Assembly (NCBI RefSeq): GCF_014201095.1
Contig: NZ_JACHDN010000001.1
Span: forward strand, 1,798,001-1,862,000
DNA from: Cellulomonas hominis
GTDB taxonomy: Bacteria; Actinomycetota; Actinomycetes; Actinomycetales; Cellulomonadaceae
Direction of reading: 5' to 3'
DNA length: 64,000 bases
Below, one piece after another: positions 51,448 through 60,306 of this stretch; the first letter of the stretch is position 1, and each line of letters opens with the position of its first letter. The translations under genes and the position numbers were made by a program. The notes beneath the pieces were generated by a model. It was not told where the DNA came from, did not search any database, and saw only the letters and a list, made by a program, of their open reading frames with translations.

Positions 51448-53094
51448 GTGACCCGTCCCCTCCGCACCCGCGCCGGCGCCGCCGTCGCCGCGGGCCTCGT
51501 CCTGACGCTCGCCGCCTGCACCGGCGGGTCGGACGACGCGTCCACCGGCGGCGGCACCCCGGCCGAGGGCGGCACCCTCGTCTACGCGACCGGCGACGCC
51601 GAGCCGACCTGCCTCGACCCGCACGTCGGCGGCAACTACCCGCAGGCGCTCATCAGCACGCAGTACCTGGAGCCGCTGGTCGGCCGGGACGCCGACGGGA
51701 CGATCCTGCCGTGGCTGGCGACGGAGTGGACCGTCAGCGACGACGGCCTGACCTGGGACTTCACGCTCGCCGACGACGTCACCTTCACCGACGGGACGCC
51801 CTTCGACGCCGAGGCGGTCAAGGCGAACATCGAGCACCTGCAGGACCCGGACACCGGCTCGTCGACCGGGTACCTGGCCGTGCAGAAGGTCGAGCAGGTC
51901 GAGGCGGTCGACGCCACGCACGCCCGGTTCCACCTCTCCGCGCCCGACTCCGCGCTGCTCGAGTCCCTGAGCCAGCAGTGGACCGCCATGCAGTCGCCCA
52001 CGGGGATCGCGCGCGGGACGGACGAGAACTGCGCAGCCCCGGTCGGCACCGGCCCGTTCGTGGTCGAGGACTGGGTCCGGCAGCAGCAGGTCGAGCTGGT
52101 CCGCAACGAGGACTACGTCGCCCGCGACCCGCAGGCCGAGAACGATGGCCCGGCGCACCTGGAGCGGATCGTCTGGCGGTTCATCCCCGACGCCGCCACC
52201 CGGTACGCGGCCCTGCGCTCCGGCGAGGTCCAGGTGATCGACAACCCGCAGCCCGACGCCATCGCGCAGGCGGACGCCGGCGGCGACATCGCGCACATCG
52301 ACGCGCCCCGCCCCGGCTCGGTGAACCGGATCGAGCTGAACAGCGCCCAGCCGCCGTTCGACGACATCCGGGTCCGCGAGGCGTTCGTCCGCGCGGCCGA
52401 CCCCGAGCCCGGCATCGAGACGCTGTTCGCCGGCACCGCGACCCGCTCGTACTCCCCGCTGTCCAGCGTCGAGCCCACCGCCTTCTCCGAGGAGGACCTG
52501 TTCGGCACGGACGTCGACGCCGCCGAGGCCCTGCTCGACGACGCCGGCTGGACCGGGCGCGACGACGACGGCTACCGGACGAAGGACGGGCAGCGGCTCA
52601 CGGTGCGGTTCCCGGTCAGCACCAACCAGTCGGTCGCCGCCGAGCAGTCGCTGTTCGAGCAGATCCAGGCGAACGCCAAGGCCGTCGGGTTCGACGTCGT
52701 GCTGACGCCGCTCGACCTGTCCGCCTGGTACGGCGTCCTCGGCGCGCACGAGTACGAGGCCGTCTCCGCCCCCTACACGAAGGTCGGGCCGGACGTGCTC
52801 CGGATCCTCTACCACTCCGACGGCACCGTCCCGGCGCCCAGCGGGTACTTCGCGAACCACGCCGGCGTGACCGACCCGGCCCTGGACGACCTGCTCGACC
52901 GGGCGTCGGCGACCGCGGACGACGCCGAGCGCGCCGACCTGTACCGGCAGGCCCAGCAGATCGTGCTCGAGGGGTACTACATCCTCCCGCTGTACGACCA
53001 GCAGAACCACTTCCTCACCAGCGGGGTCACCGGGGTGCGCACGCTCGACACCGTCGCCACGCCGACGTTCCTCGACGCGCGCCTGGGGGCCTGA
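51448..53094 (+). CDS. Peptide/nickel-type ABC transporter substrate-binding lipoprotein
   Basis: A 548-residue family-5 solute receptor. The signal peptide ends in LAAC with Cys24. The mature protein opens LVYATGDAEPTCLDPH and contains WTVSDDGLTWDFTLADDVTFTDG in two consecutive pieces, the DppA/OppA signature. The C-terminus has the expected YRQAQQIVLEGYYILPLYDQ helix region. The ligand may be a peptide, a siderophore-like compound or another oligomer. GTG 51448 follows AAGGTGGAG. It is the first gene of a four-gene operon. Confidence 0.93.
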   Translation: MTRPLRTRAGAAVAAGLVLTLAACTGGSDDASTGGGTPAEGGTLVYATGDAEPTCLDPHVGGNYPQALISTQYLEPLVGRDADGTILPWLATEWTVSDDGLTWDFTLADDVTFTDGTPFDAEAVKANIEHLQDPDTGSSTGYLAVQKVEQVEAVDATHARFHLSAPDSALLESLSQQWTAMQSPTGIARGTDENCAAPVGTGPFVVEDWVRQQQVELVRNEDYVARDPQAENDGPAHLERIVWRFIPDAATRYAALRSGEVQVIDNPQPDAIAQADAGGDIAHIDAPRPGSVNRIELNSAQPPFDDIRVREAFVRAADPEPGIETLFAGTATRSYSPLSSVEPTAFSEEDLFGTDVDAAEALLDDAGWTGRDDDGYRTKDGQRLTVRFPVSTNQSVAAEQSLFEQIQANAKAVGFDVVLTPLDLSAWYGVLGAHEYEAVSAPYTKVGPDVLRILYHSDGTVPAPSGYFANHAGVTDPALDDLLDRASATADDAERADLYRQAQQIVLEGYYILPLYDQQNHFLTSGVTGVRTLDTVATPTFLDARLGA

Positions 53095-53099
53095 CGGCG

Positions 53100-54113
53100 G
53101 TGCGGCGGCCGCGCGTCCCGGGCTGGCTGCGCTGGCTGCTGCGCCGGGTCGGCTCGGTCGTCCTCGTGGCGTGGGTCGTCGCGACGGTCGTGTTCTTCGC
53201 GCTCCGGGCCGCCGGCGGCGACCCCACCGAGGCGCTGCTCGGCGGACCGGGGTCGCAGGCCGGCCCGGAGGCGGTGGCCGCCGCGCGCGCCCAGTACGGG
53301 CTCGACCAGCCGCTGCTCGTGCAGTACGCCGTGCAGGTGTGGCGGGTGCTGACCCTCGACCTCGGGGTCTCGTACGCGCGCAAGGTGCCCGTCGCGGACC
53401 TGCTGACCGAGCAGCTCCCGGGCACCCTGCTGCTCGCCGTCCTCGCGCTGCTGCTGGCGTGGGTGCTGGCGCTCGCGGTCGCGACGGCGGCGGTGCGGGC
53501 GACGGGCCCGGTCGGGCGGGCGTGCGCCGCCCTGCTGCGCGGGGCCGAGGTCGTGGCGGCGGTGCTGCCGCACTTCTGGCTCGGGGCCGTGCTGATCGTC
53601 GTGTTCTCCTCGACGCTCGGCTGGCTGCCCGCCACCAGCAGCGGGACCGACCTCCGCGGGCTGGTGCTGCCCACGGTGACCTTGGCGGTCCCCGTCGCGG
53701 GGTTCCTCGGGCAGGTCATGCGGGACTCGCTCGACGAGGCCACCGCCGCGCCGTTCGCGACCTCGGCCCGCGCGCGCGGCGGGTCGCCGGTCGGCGTGCT
53801 GTGGCGGCACACCCTGCGGCACGGGGTGCTGCCGGCGGTGGCGCTGTCCGGCTGGGCGTTCGGGTCGCTGCTCAGCGGGGCCGTGGTGGTCGAGACGCTG
53901 TTCGGCCGGCCCGGGCTCGGGCGGCTGCTGCTCGACGCGACCATGCAGCGGGACGTGCCGGTCGTCGTGGGGGCGGTGGTCGTGGTCGCGGTGGCCTACG
54001 TGCTGGTGATGCTGCTGGTCGACGTGGCGGAGCGGGTGCTCGACCCGCGGCTGCGCGCCGTCGCGTCCCTGCCGGCGACGGTGCGCCCCGGCGAGCCGGC
54101 GGTGCTCGGGTGA
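53100..54113 (+). CDS. Peptide-type ABC transporter permease (DppB-like)
   Basis: A 337-residue permease with six membrane helices and the DppB/OppB features: N-terminal helix at about 14-35, GVSYARKVPVADLL, and the EAA region ATSARARGGSPVGVLWRHTL (about 220-239). It starts at GTG five bases after the binding-protein stop and overlaps the next permease by GTGA. It passes the ligand across the membrane together with its partner. Confidence 0.92.
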   Translation: MRRPRVPGWLRWLLRRVGSVVLVAWVVATVVFFALRAAGGDPTEALLGGPGSQAGPEAVAAARAQYGLDQPLLVQYAVQVWRVLTLDLGVSYARKVPVADLLTEQLPGTLLLAVLALLLAWVLALAVATAAVRATGPVGRACAALLRGAEVVAAVLPHFWLGAVLIVVFSSTLGWLPATSSGTDLRGLVLPTVTLAVPVAGFLGQVMRDSLDEATAAPFATSARARGGSPVGVLWRHTLRHGVLPAVALSGWAFGSLLSGAVVVETLFGRPGLGRLLLDATMQRDVPVVVGAVVVVAVAYVLVMLLVDVAERVLDPRLRAVASLPATVRPGEPAVLG

Positions 54114-54961
54114 GCGCGGTGACGGCGGTGGCGGCCCGGACCCGGACCCGGACCGGTGCGGCCGTGGCCGGTCTCGGCGTGGCGGGGGTCCTCGCGCTGC
54201 TCGCGGCGGCCTGGATGGCCGTCGCCGTGCTCTGGCCGGACGCCCTCGCCCCCGGCGACCCGAACGCGATCGACGCGCGCGCCGCCTTCACCCCGCCCGG
54301 TGCGGCGCACTGGTTCGGCACCGACGAGTCCGGCCGCGACGTCTACACCCGGGTCGTGCACGGGGCCGCGGCGTCGCTCGGCATCGGCGCGGCGGCCACC
54401 GCGATCGGGGTCGGCGCCGGGATGGTGCTCGGCTTCGCCGCCGGGCTCGGTCCGCGGTGGCTCGACGCCGGGGTGAGCCGGGTGCTCGAGGTGCTGTTCG
54501 CCCTGCCCACCCTGGTGCTGGCGCTGCTGCTGGTCGCGGTGCTCGGCGCCGGCGTCGAGGCGTCGGTGCTGGCCGTCGGCGCCGCGACCGCCCCGGGGTA
54601 CGCGCGGATGCTGCGCGCCCGCGTGCGCTCGGTGGCGGGCAGCGGGTACGTCGAGGCGGCGCGGCTCGAGGGGCACGGCCCCGGGCGGGTGCTGAGCCGG
54701 CACGTGCTGCCGAACACCCTGTGGCCGCTGGTCTCGGTCGCGACGCTCGGCATCGGGCAGGCCGTGGTGTGGGTGTGCGCGCTGAGCTTCCTCGGGCTGG
54801 GCACGCTGCCGCCGTCCCCGGAGTGGGGGGCGATGCTCAACGCCGGCCGCGTCTACATCGACACCGCGTGGTGGCTGACCGTGTTCCCGGGCCTGGCGAT
54901 CACCGTGACCGCCGCCGCGCTGACCGTGCTCGGCCGCCGCATCGGGGCGGTGGCCGCGTGA
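54110..54961 (+). CDS. Peptide-type ABC transporter permease (DppC-like)
   Basis: A 283-residue permease. The DppC signature HWFGTDESGRDVYTRVVHGA lies at about 63-82 after the first helix. The EAA loop is YVEAARLEGHGPGRVLSRHV (about 180-199). PSPEWGAMLNAGR near the end is typical. GTG start and stop are both shared with neighbours through GTGA overlaps, so all subunits should be made in step. Confidence 0.92.
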   Translation: MSAVTAVAARTRTRTGAAVAGLGVAGVLALLAAAWMAVAVLWPDALAPGDPNAIDARAAFTPPGAAHWFGTDESGRDVYTRVVHGAAASLGIGAAATAIGVGAGMVLGFAAGLGPRWLDAGVSRVLEVLFALPTLVLALLLVAVLGAGVEASVLAVGAATAPGYARMLRARVRSVAGSGYVEAARLEGHGPGRVLSRHVLPNTLWPLVSVATLGIGQAVVWVCALSFLGLGTLPPSPEWGAMLNAGRVYIDTAWWLTVFPGLAITVTAAALTVLGRRIGAVAA

Positions 54962-56529
54962 CCGCCGTCCTGGACGTGGCCGGGCTGCGCGTGGGCTTCC
55001 CCCGCGGCGGCGAGGTGCTGCACGGCGTGGACCTGCGCGTCGAGGCGGGCGAGTGCGTCGCCGTCGTCGGCGGGTCGGGCGCCGGCAAGTCGGTGCTCGC
55101 GCGGACGCTCGTCGGGCTGGCGGCGGAGGGCGGGCGCGCGGACGTGCGGGCGGACCGGTTCCACCTGCTGGGCCGGGACGCCGCCGCCTTCCGCCCCCGC
55201 GACTGGCGCGCCGCCCGCGGCCGGGACGTCGGCCTGGTGCTGCAGGACGCCCTCGGGTCGCTGGACCCGCTGCGCACCGTCGGCGCGGAGGTCGGGGAGG
55301 CGCTCGCCCTCCGGCGGCCGCGGCCGTCCCGGGTGGAGCGCGCCGAGCGGGTGCTCGCGGCGCTCGCGGACGCCGGCCTGCCGGACCCCGCGGTGCGCGC
55401 CCGGCAGCGGCCCGGCGAGCTGTCCGGGGGCATGCGGCAGCGCGCGCTCATCGCGTCCGCCCTGGTCGCGCGGCCGCCGCTGCTGGTCGCCGACGAGCCG
55501 ACGACCGCGCTCGACGCCACCGTCGCCGCGCGCGTGCTCGGCCTGCTCGCGGACCTGCGCGACGCCGGCACCGCGATCGTCCTGGTCACGCACGACCTCG
55601 GGGCGGTGGCCCGGGTCGCGGACCGCGTGGTGGTGCTCCGCGACGGCCGGGTGGTGGAGACCGGCCGGACGGCCGCGGTGCTCGGCGACCCGCGCTCGGC
55701 GTACACGGCGGAGCTCGTCGCGGCCGCGCGCCTCGGGGACGGGCCGGGACCGGTGCCGCCGCCGGGGGAGGTGCTGCTGGCGGGCCGCGGCCTGCGCCGG
55801 GCGTTCCCGCTGCCCGGCGGCGGGCGGGTCGAGGCGGTCGCGGGCGTGGACGTGGAGGTGCGCGCGGGCGAGGCGGTGGGGCTGGTCGGGGAGTCCGGAT
55901 CCGGCAAGACGACCCTCGCGCGGCTGCTGCTCGCGGCCGACACCCCGGACGCCGGCGAGGTGCTGCTCGACGGGCGGCCGTGGTCCGCGCTGGGTGAGCG
56001 GGAGCGGCGGCCGCTGCGGCCCGGCGTGCGGCTCGTCCCGCAGGACCCGCTGGGCACCGTCGACCCGCGGCTGACCGTCCGCGCGGTGCTGCGGGCGGCG
56101 CTGGCCACCGGCCCGGCCGGCCGCGCGGGTGCCACCGACGCGGCCGCCGCGGAGCTGCTCGCCCGCGTGCACCTGCCCGCCACGGTGCTGGACCGCCGGC
56201 CCCGTACCCTGTCGGGGGGTCAGCGGCAGCGGGTGGCCATCGCCCGGGCGCTGGCCCCCGGGCCGCGGGTCCTGCTGCTCGACGAGCCCGTGTCGGCGCT
56301 CGACGTGCAGGTGCAGGCGGCGATCCTCGACCTGCTCGTCGAGCTCCGGCGGGAGTCCGGCGTCGCGATGGTGCTGGTCTCGCACGACCTGGGCGTGGTC
56401 CGGCGGGTCTGCGACCGGGTGCTGGTCCTGAGCGCCGGGTCGGTCGTCGAGCAGGGCCCCGTCGCGGAGGTGTTCGCGACCCCGCACCACGCGGTCACCC
56501 GCGACCTCCTGGCGGCCCGCGCGGTCTGA
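54958..56529 (+). CDS. Peptide-type ABC transporter double ATPase (DppD-DppF fusion)
   Basis: A 523-residue protein with two complete ABC domains. The first (about 1-255) has Walker A GGSGAGKS, signature LSGGMRQRAL and Walker B LLVADEP. The second (about 265-523) has GESGSGKTT, LSGGQRQRVAI and LLLLDEP. It thus replaces separate DppD and DppF and can power the transporter by itself. The iron-sulfur cysteine cluster seen at the C-terminus of some DppD proteins is absent. The start overlaps the previous gene by GTGA. The 94 bases after its stop are Gly-codon-like low complexity with no clear terminator. Confidence 0.93.
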   Translation: MTAVLDVAGLRVGFPRGGEVLHGVDLRVEAGECVAVVGGSGAGKSVLARTLVGLAAEGGRADVRADRFHLLGRDAAAFRPRDWRAARGRDVGLVLQDALGSLDPLRTVGAEVGEALALRRPRPSRVERAERVLAALADAGLPDPAVRARQRPGELSGGMRQRALIASALVARPPLLVADEPTTALDATVAARVLGLLADLRDAGTAIVLVTHDLGAVARVADRVVVLRDGRVVETGRTAAVLGDPRSAYTAELVAAARLGDGPGPVPPPGEVLLAGRGLRRAFPLPGGGRVEAVAGVDVEVRAGEAVGLVGESGSGKTTLARLLLAADTPDAGEVLLDGRPWSALGERERRPLRPGVRLVPQDPLGTVDPRLTVRAVLRAALATGPAGRAGATDAAAAELLARVHLPATVLDRRPRTLSGGQRQRVAIARALAPGPRVLLLDEPVSALDVQVQAAILDLLVELRRESGVAMVLVSHDLGVVRRVCDRVLVLSAGSVVEQGPVAEVFATPHHAVTRDLLAARAV

Positions 56530-56623
56530 CGGGCTCCCTCGCCCCCCGCCCTCGCCCGTCCCCCGCCCGGCACCTGGCGCACGGGGCGCACGGGGGGAGG
56601 GAGGGGGCGGAGGGGTCCGGGGG

Positions 56624-57547
56624 TCAGACGCGGACGACGATCTTGCCGCGGGTGTGGCCCGTCTCCAGGGCGCGGTAGGCGTCCGCGGCGTGGTCGAGGT
56701 CGAACGTCTGCGAGACCTCGACCGTCACGACGCCCTCGGCCGCCAGGGTGGCCAGCTCCGCGAGGTCCGCGCTGTCCGGGCGGACCCAGACGTAGTGCCC
56801 GCCGAGCTCGTCGCGGGCGCGCGCGTCGGTGATCGACACGACGGTGCCGCCGGGCTTGAGCAGCGCGGGCGCGGTGTCGATCGCCTGGCCGCCGACGTAG
56901 TCGAGGATGACGTCGAAGCCCTCGGGCGCGAGCGCGCGGGCGGCGTCCACCAGCCCGTCGCCGTACGCGACCGGCTCGGCGCCGAGGCCGCGCAGGAAGT
57001 CGTGGTTCCCCGCGGAGGCGGTGCCGACGACGCGCGCGCCCCGGTGCACCGCCAGCTGCGTGGCGATCGACCCGACCCCGCCGGCCGCGGCGTGCACGAG
57101 CACGGTCCGGCCCGCGGCGAGCCCGGAGCGGCGCACGCTCTGCAGCGCGGTGAGACCCGCGAGCGGCAGGGCGGCGGCCTGCTCGAACGACAGCCCGGCC
57201 GGCTTCTTGGCGGCGGTCCGCACCGGGACCGCGACGTACTCGGCGAGCGTGCCGTCGGACACGATGTCCTTGCGGGCGTAGGCGAGCACCTCGTCGCCCG
57301 CGACCAGCTCCGGGGTGTCCAGCCCGGGCTTCACGACCACGCCGGCGACGTCCCACGCGGGGACGGCGGGCAGGTGGGTGTCGATCAGCCCCTGGAGGTA
57401 TCCCTCCCGGATCTTGTAGTCCACCGGGTTCAGCCCCACGGCGACCACCTTGACCAGCACCGAGTCGGGGCCGATGTGCGGCTCCGGGCGGTCGACCACC
57501 CGCAGCACCTCGGCACCGCCGAACGTCTCGTACGCGACAGCCTTCAT
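56624..57547 (-). CDS. Zinc-independent quinone oxidoreductase-like MDR protein
   Basis: A 307-residue medium-chain reductase of the quinone-oxidoreductase type. The N-terminal GroES-like half has GLNPVDYKIREGYL and lacks the catalytic zinc Cys/His set. The Rossmann motif AAAGGVGSIATQLA (about 153-166) binds NADPH. The end HTRGKIVVRV is the family closing strand. It would reduce quinones or enones in the cytoplasm. ATG 57547 has no strong ribosome-binding site. Confidence 0.9.
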   Translation of the reverse strand: MKAVAYETFGGAEVLRVVDRPEPHIGPDSVLVKVVAVGLNPVDYKIREGYLQGLIDTHLPAVPAWDVAGVVVKPGLDTPELVAGDEVLAYARKDIVSDGTLAEYVAVPVRTAAKKPAGLSFEQAAALPLAGLTALQSVRRSGLAAGRTVLVHAAAGGVGSIATQLAVHRGARVVGTASAGNHDFLRGLGAEPVAYGDGLVDAARALAPEGFDVILDYVGGQAIDTAPALLKPGGTVVSITDARARDELGGHYVWVRPDSADLAELATLAAEGVVTVEVSQTFDLDHAADAYRALETGHTRGKIVVRV

Positions 57548-57588
57548 ACCGTCTGCGAACCCGGCCGGGGCGCCGCGCATTCCGGCGG

Positions 57589-58149
57589 TCAGGGGGTGAC
57601 GTCGGTCTCGTCGGGGGGTGCCGGGGCTGCCGGGGGGTCCGGCGCGTGCGCGCGCTGCACCGCCGCGAGGAACTCCCGCCCGACCAGTCCGACGAACGCC
57701 AGCCCCGCCACCATCTGCACCGTCGTGACGATCCGCGCCGTGTGCGTCACCGGCACGATGTCCCCGAACCCGACCGTCGCGAGCACGGTCATCGTGAAGT
57801 ACAGCGCCGCGACCCGGTCCAGCGGCTCGGAGAACGCGTCCGGCCCGGACTCGGACAGCGCGGCGTACCCGGTGGCGAACAGCACGACGAACAGCACGGC
57901 CGCCGTCACGAACGCCTCCACCGCCCGCAGCACCGGGTACGGCGAGCGGACCACCGAGCGCACCTGCCAGACGAGCAGCAGGACCAGCAGCACCAGGCCG
58001 ATCGCGAGCAGCGCCAGCACGGCGTCGGTCGGCCGGTCGACCGGGCGCAGCCCGTAGACCACGAGCAGGACGGTGGTGGTGGCCAGCGTGCGCAGCAGCA
58101 CGCGGAGCCGCTGCCTGCGGCTCGGTCGCGGACGGGGCTCGGCCGTCAT
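57589..58149 (-). CDS. Two-pore-domain-type potassium channel protein
   Basis: A 186-residue membrane protein. Two hydrophobic segments (about 22-33 and 44-65) precede an ion-channel module: helix (about 78-96), pore helix and selectivity filter TVGFGD (125-130), and final helix (about 138-158). The filter is a textbook K+ filter. There is no RCK/TrkA regulatory domain, so gating is unknown. The C-terminus is Pro/Asp-rich. It follows the oxidoreductase gene on the same strand but has its own start region. Confidence 0.9.
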   Translation of the reverse strand: MTAEPRPRPSRRQRLRVLLRTLATTTVLLVVYGLRPVDRPTDAVLALLAIGLVLLVLLLVWQVRSVVRSPYPVLRAVEAFVTAAVLFVVLFATGYAALSESGPDAFSEPLDRVAALYFTMTVLATVGFGDIVPVTHTARIVTTVQMVAGLAFVGLVGREFLAAVQRAHAPDPPAAPAPPDETDVTP

Positions 58150-58204
58150 GACCGCATCATGGCGGCTCGCCGCGCCGGGCGTCAGCCCCGCGACCCGCCG
58201 CGGG

Positions 58205-58600
58205 TCAGGCGACGGCGGAGACGGGCGTCTCGAACCAGACGGTCTTGCCGCCGCCGGGGTGGAGGTCGATGCCCCAGCGGGTCGCGAGCGCCGCGACGAT
58301 CCGCATCCCGTTCCCGCCGATCCGCCCGGCGCGCCCCGGCCGGACCACGGGCAGCGTGGGGTCGGGGTCGGTCACGGCGACGCGGACGCAGCCGTCGTGG
58401 CACTCCGCGGTCAGCGCGATGTGCCGGTGCGCCCGGGTGTGCACGACGGCGTTCGTCAGCACCTCGGAGGTGAGCAGCTCGACCGTCCGGGCGGCGTCCG
58501 GGGCGGCGTGCGCGAGCGCGGCCTCGTGCCGGGCCCACTCGCGCCCGGCCGCGACCGAGGCGGGGTCCGGGTCGAGCACGATCCGGTGCCGGTCGGTCAT
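58205..58600 (-). CDS. RsbW/SpoIIAB-like ATP-binding protein
   Basis: A 131-residue GHKL ATPase domain. LLTSEVLTNAVVHTRAHRH (about 42-60) is the N-box with Glu and Asn for Mg-ATP, VAVTDPDPTLP the G1-like box and GGNGMRIVAALATRWG the G2-like box. Such stand-alone domains act as anti-sigma factors or kinases of anti-anti-sigma proteins. No sigma or anti-anti-sigma gene is adjacent, so its partner is unknown. GGAGGAGG lies nine bases before ATG 58600. Confidence 0.87.
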   Translation of the reverse strand: MTDRHRIVLDPDPASVAAGREWARHEAALAHAAPDAARTVELLTSEVLTNAVVHTRAHRHIALTAECHDGCVRVAVTDPDPTLPVVRPGRAGRIGGNGMRIVAALATRWGIDLHPGGGKTVWFETPVSAVA

Positions 58601-58713
58601 GGGCGCGTCCTCCTCCCCGGGGCCTCGAGGTCCCTGTGGCGGTACCAGGGTGAGCCACGCCACGCGGGCGCGCATCCGGACGCCGGGGTCCGGATGCGCG
58701 CCGGGGCCGCGGC

Positions 58714-60039
58714 TCAGCCCGCCGGGGCGACGGGCGCCGGGGCGACGGGCGCCGGCTCCTCGGGCGGCGGGACGACCCGCACCCGCGCGATCCGGCGGCC
58801 CTCGACGGCGGTCACCTCGATGCGGTGCCCGTCGACCTCCACGGCGTCGCCCACCGTGCCGAGCCGGCCGAGCCGGGCGATGACGTACCCCGCGACGGTC
58901 TCGTACGGCCCGTCCGCGAGCCGCACGCCGGTGAGCTCGGTGAACTCCTCGATGGTGATGCCCGCGTCGTACGACCCGGGCGCGCCCTCGCGGGCCTCCG
59001 CGCCGGACGACCCGGGCATGTCGTACTCGTCGCGGATGTCCCCGACGAGCTCCTCGACCAGGTCCTCCAGGGTGACGATGCCGTCGGTGCCGCCGTACTC
59101 GTCGACGACGACCGCGATGTGCACGCCCTCGCGGCGCATCGAGGACAGCGACGGCAGCAGCTTGTTCGTGCCGGGCAGCACCACGATCTCGCGCATGACG
59201 TCCCGCACCCGGACGCCCGGCCGGGCCGGGGTGTCCAGGAGCTCGCGGATGTGCAGGAAGCCCAGCACGTCGTCGAAGTCCTCGCCGATCACCGGGTACC
59301 GGGACCACGGCTGGTCGCGCACCCGGTCGAGCGCGTCGGTCAGCGGCAGGTCCGCCTCGAGGAAGTGCACCTCGCCGCGCGGCCGCATGACCTCCGCGAC
59401 CGAGCGGTCGGTGGCCTCGAAGACGTCGCCGAGGATGCGCCGCTCGTCCTCCGGCAGGCCCTGGTGCGCGATGACGAGGTCCCGGAGCTCCGCCTCGGAC
59501 ATCTCCTCGGACGTCGCGTGCGGGTCGCCGCCGAACAGCCGCACCAGCAGGTTCGTCGAGGTCGACAGCAGCCAGATCACCGGGCGCATCAGCGTGGCGA
59601 ACCGGTCGAGCGGCGGGGCGACGGCGAGCGCCACCCGCCCCGACTGCTGGAGGGCGATGCGCTTCGGCACCAGCTCGCCGAGGACCAGCGACAGGTAGGC
59701 GATGACCAGCGTCAGCACGACCAGCGCGATCGTGCCGGCCGGTCCCTCGGGGACGCCGAGCGACTCGATCGCCGGGGCGAAGTCGGGGGCGATCGTCGAG
59801 GCCCCGTACGCTGCGGAGAAGAAGCCCGCGACAGTGACGCCGATCTGGACGGCGGCGAGGAACCGGTTCGGGTCCCGGGCGACGGAGGCCACGCGTGCGC
59901 CGCGGGTGCTCTGCCGCTCGAGCTGGTTGATCTGGCTCTCGCGCAGCGACACCAGGGCGATCTCGGTACCGGCGAAGACGCCGCCGATCAGGATGAAGAG
60001 CAGGACGAGGGCGATGTTGCCCCAGGTCTCGGAGTCCAT
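58714..60039 (-). CDS. CNNM/CorC-family membrane protein with CBS domains
   Basis: A 441-residue protein. The N-terminal DUF21 domain has about four membrane helices (from residue 8; FAGTEIALVSLRESQINQL is a signature). A CBS pair follows (about 210-330, IAVVVDEYGGTDGIVTLEDL). The CorC_HlyC domain ends at about 420, and a Pro/Ala tail completes the protein. Relatives affect Mg2+ or Co2+ efflux and pH tolerance. ATG 60039 is used because longer N-terminal frames would add a charged non-conserved stretch. Confidence 0.9.
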   Translation of the reverse strand: MDSETWGNIALVLLFILIGGVFAGTEIALVSLRESQINQLERQSTRGARVASVARDPNRFLAAVQIGVTVAGFFSAAYGASTIAPDFAPAIESLGVPEGPAGTIALVVLTLVIAYLSLVLGELVPKRIALQQSGRVALAVAPPLDRFATLMRPVIWLLSTSTNLLVRLFGGDPHATSEEMSEAELRDLVIAHQGLPEDERRILGDVFEATDRSVAEVMRPRGEVHFLEADLPLTDALDRVRDQPWSRYPVIGEDFDDVLGFLHIRELLDTPARPGVRVRDVMREIVVLPGTNKLLPSLSSMRREGVHIAVVVDEYGGTDGIVTLEDLVEELVGDIRDEYDMPGSSGAEAREGAPGSYDAGITIEEFTELTGVRLADGPYETVAGYVIARLGRLGTVGDAVEVDGHRIEVTAVEGRRIARVRVVPPPEEPAPVAPAPVAPAG

Positions 60040-60306
60040 CAGCGGCGAGCCCCCGGGCGGGTGCGCGGGGTGCGGGCTCGCCGCACGGGACTGCAGGGGG
60101 AGTCGGTGCACGCAGGTGGTGACATCGCCCCATTCCAGACAACCCGGGCGCGACCGTCAACCGCTGCCCGGGCGGGGATCGGCCACGGGCACAGGTCCCC
60201 CACAGGACTCCCGCGAACTCGCGTCCGGAACCGGCCGTCGCGCCTGATCAGGGTGCCTAGGCTGACCGTGGCCCGGACGCGACCGGGCAGCGGACGAGGA
60301 CGGGGT

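Noticed and set aside
55053..55997. Alternative-frame coding within the double ATPase gene
   Set aside because: Shadow frames rich in Arg/Gly/Ala; the ABC motifs all lie in the annotated frame.
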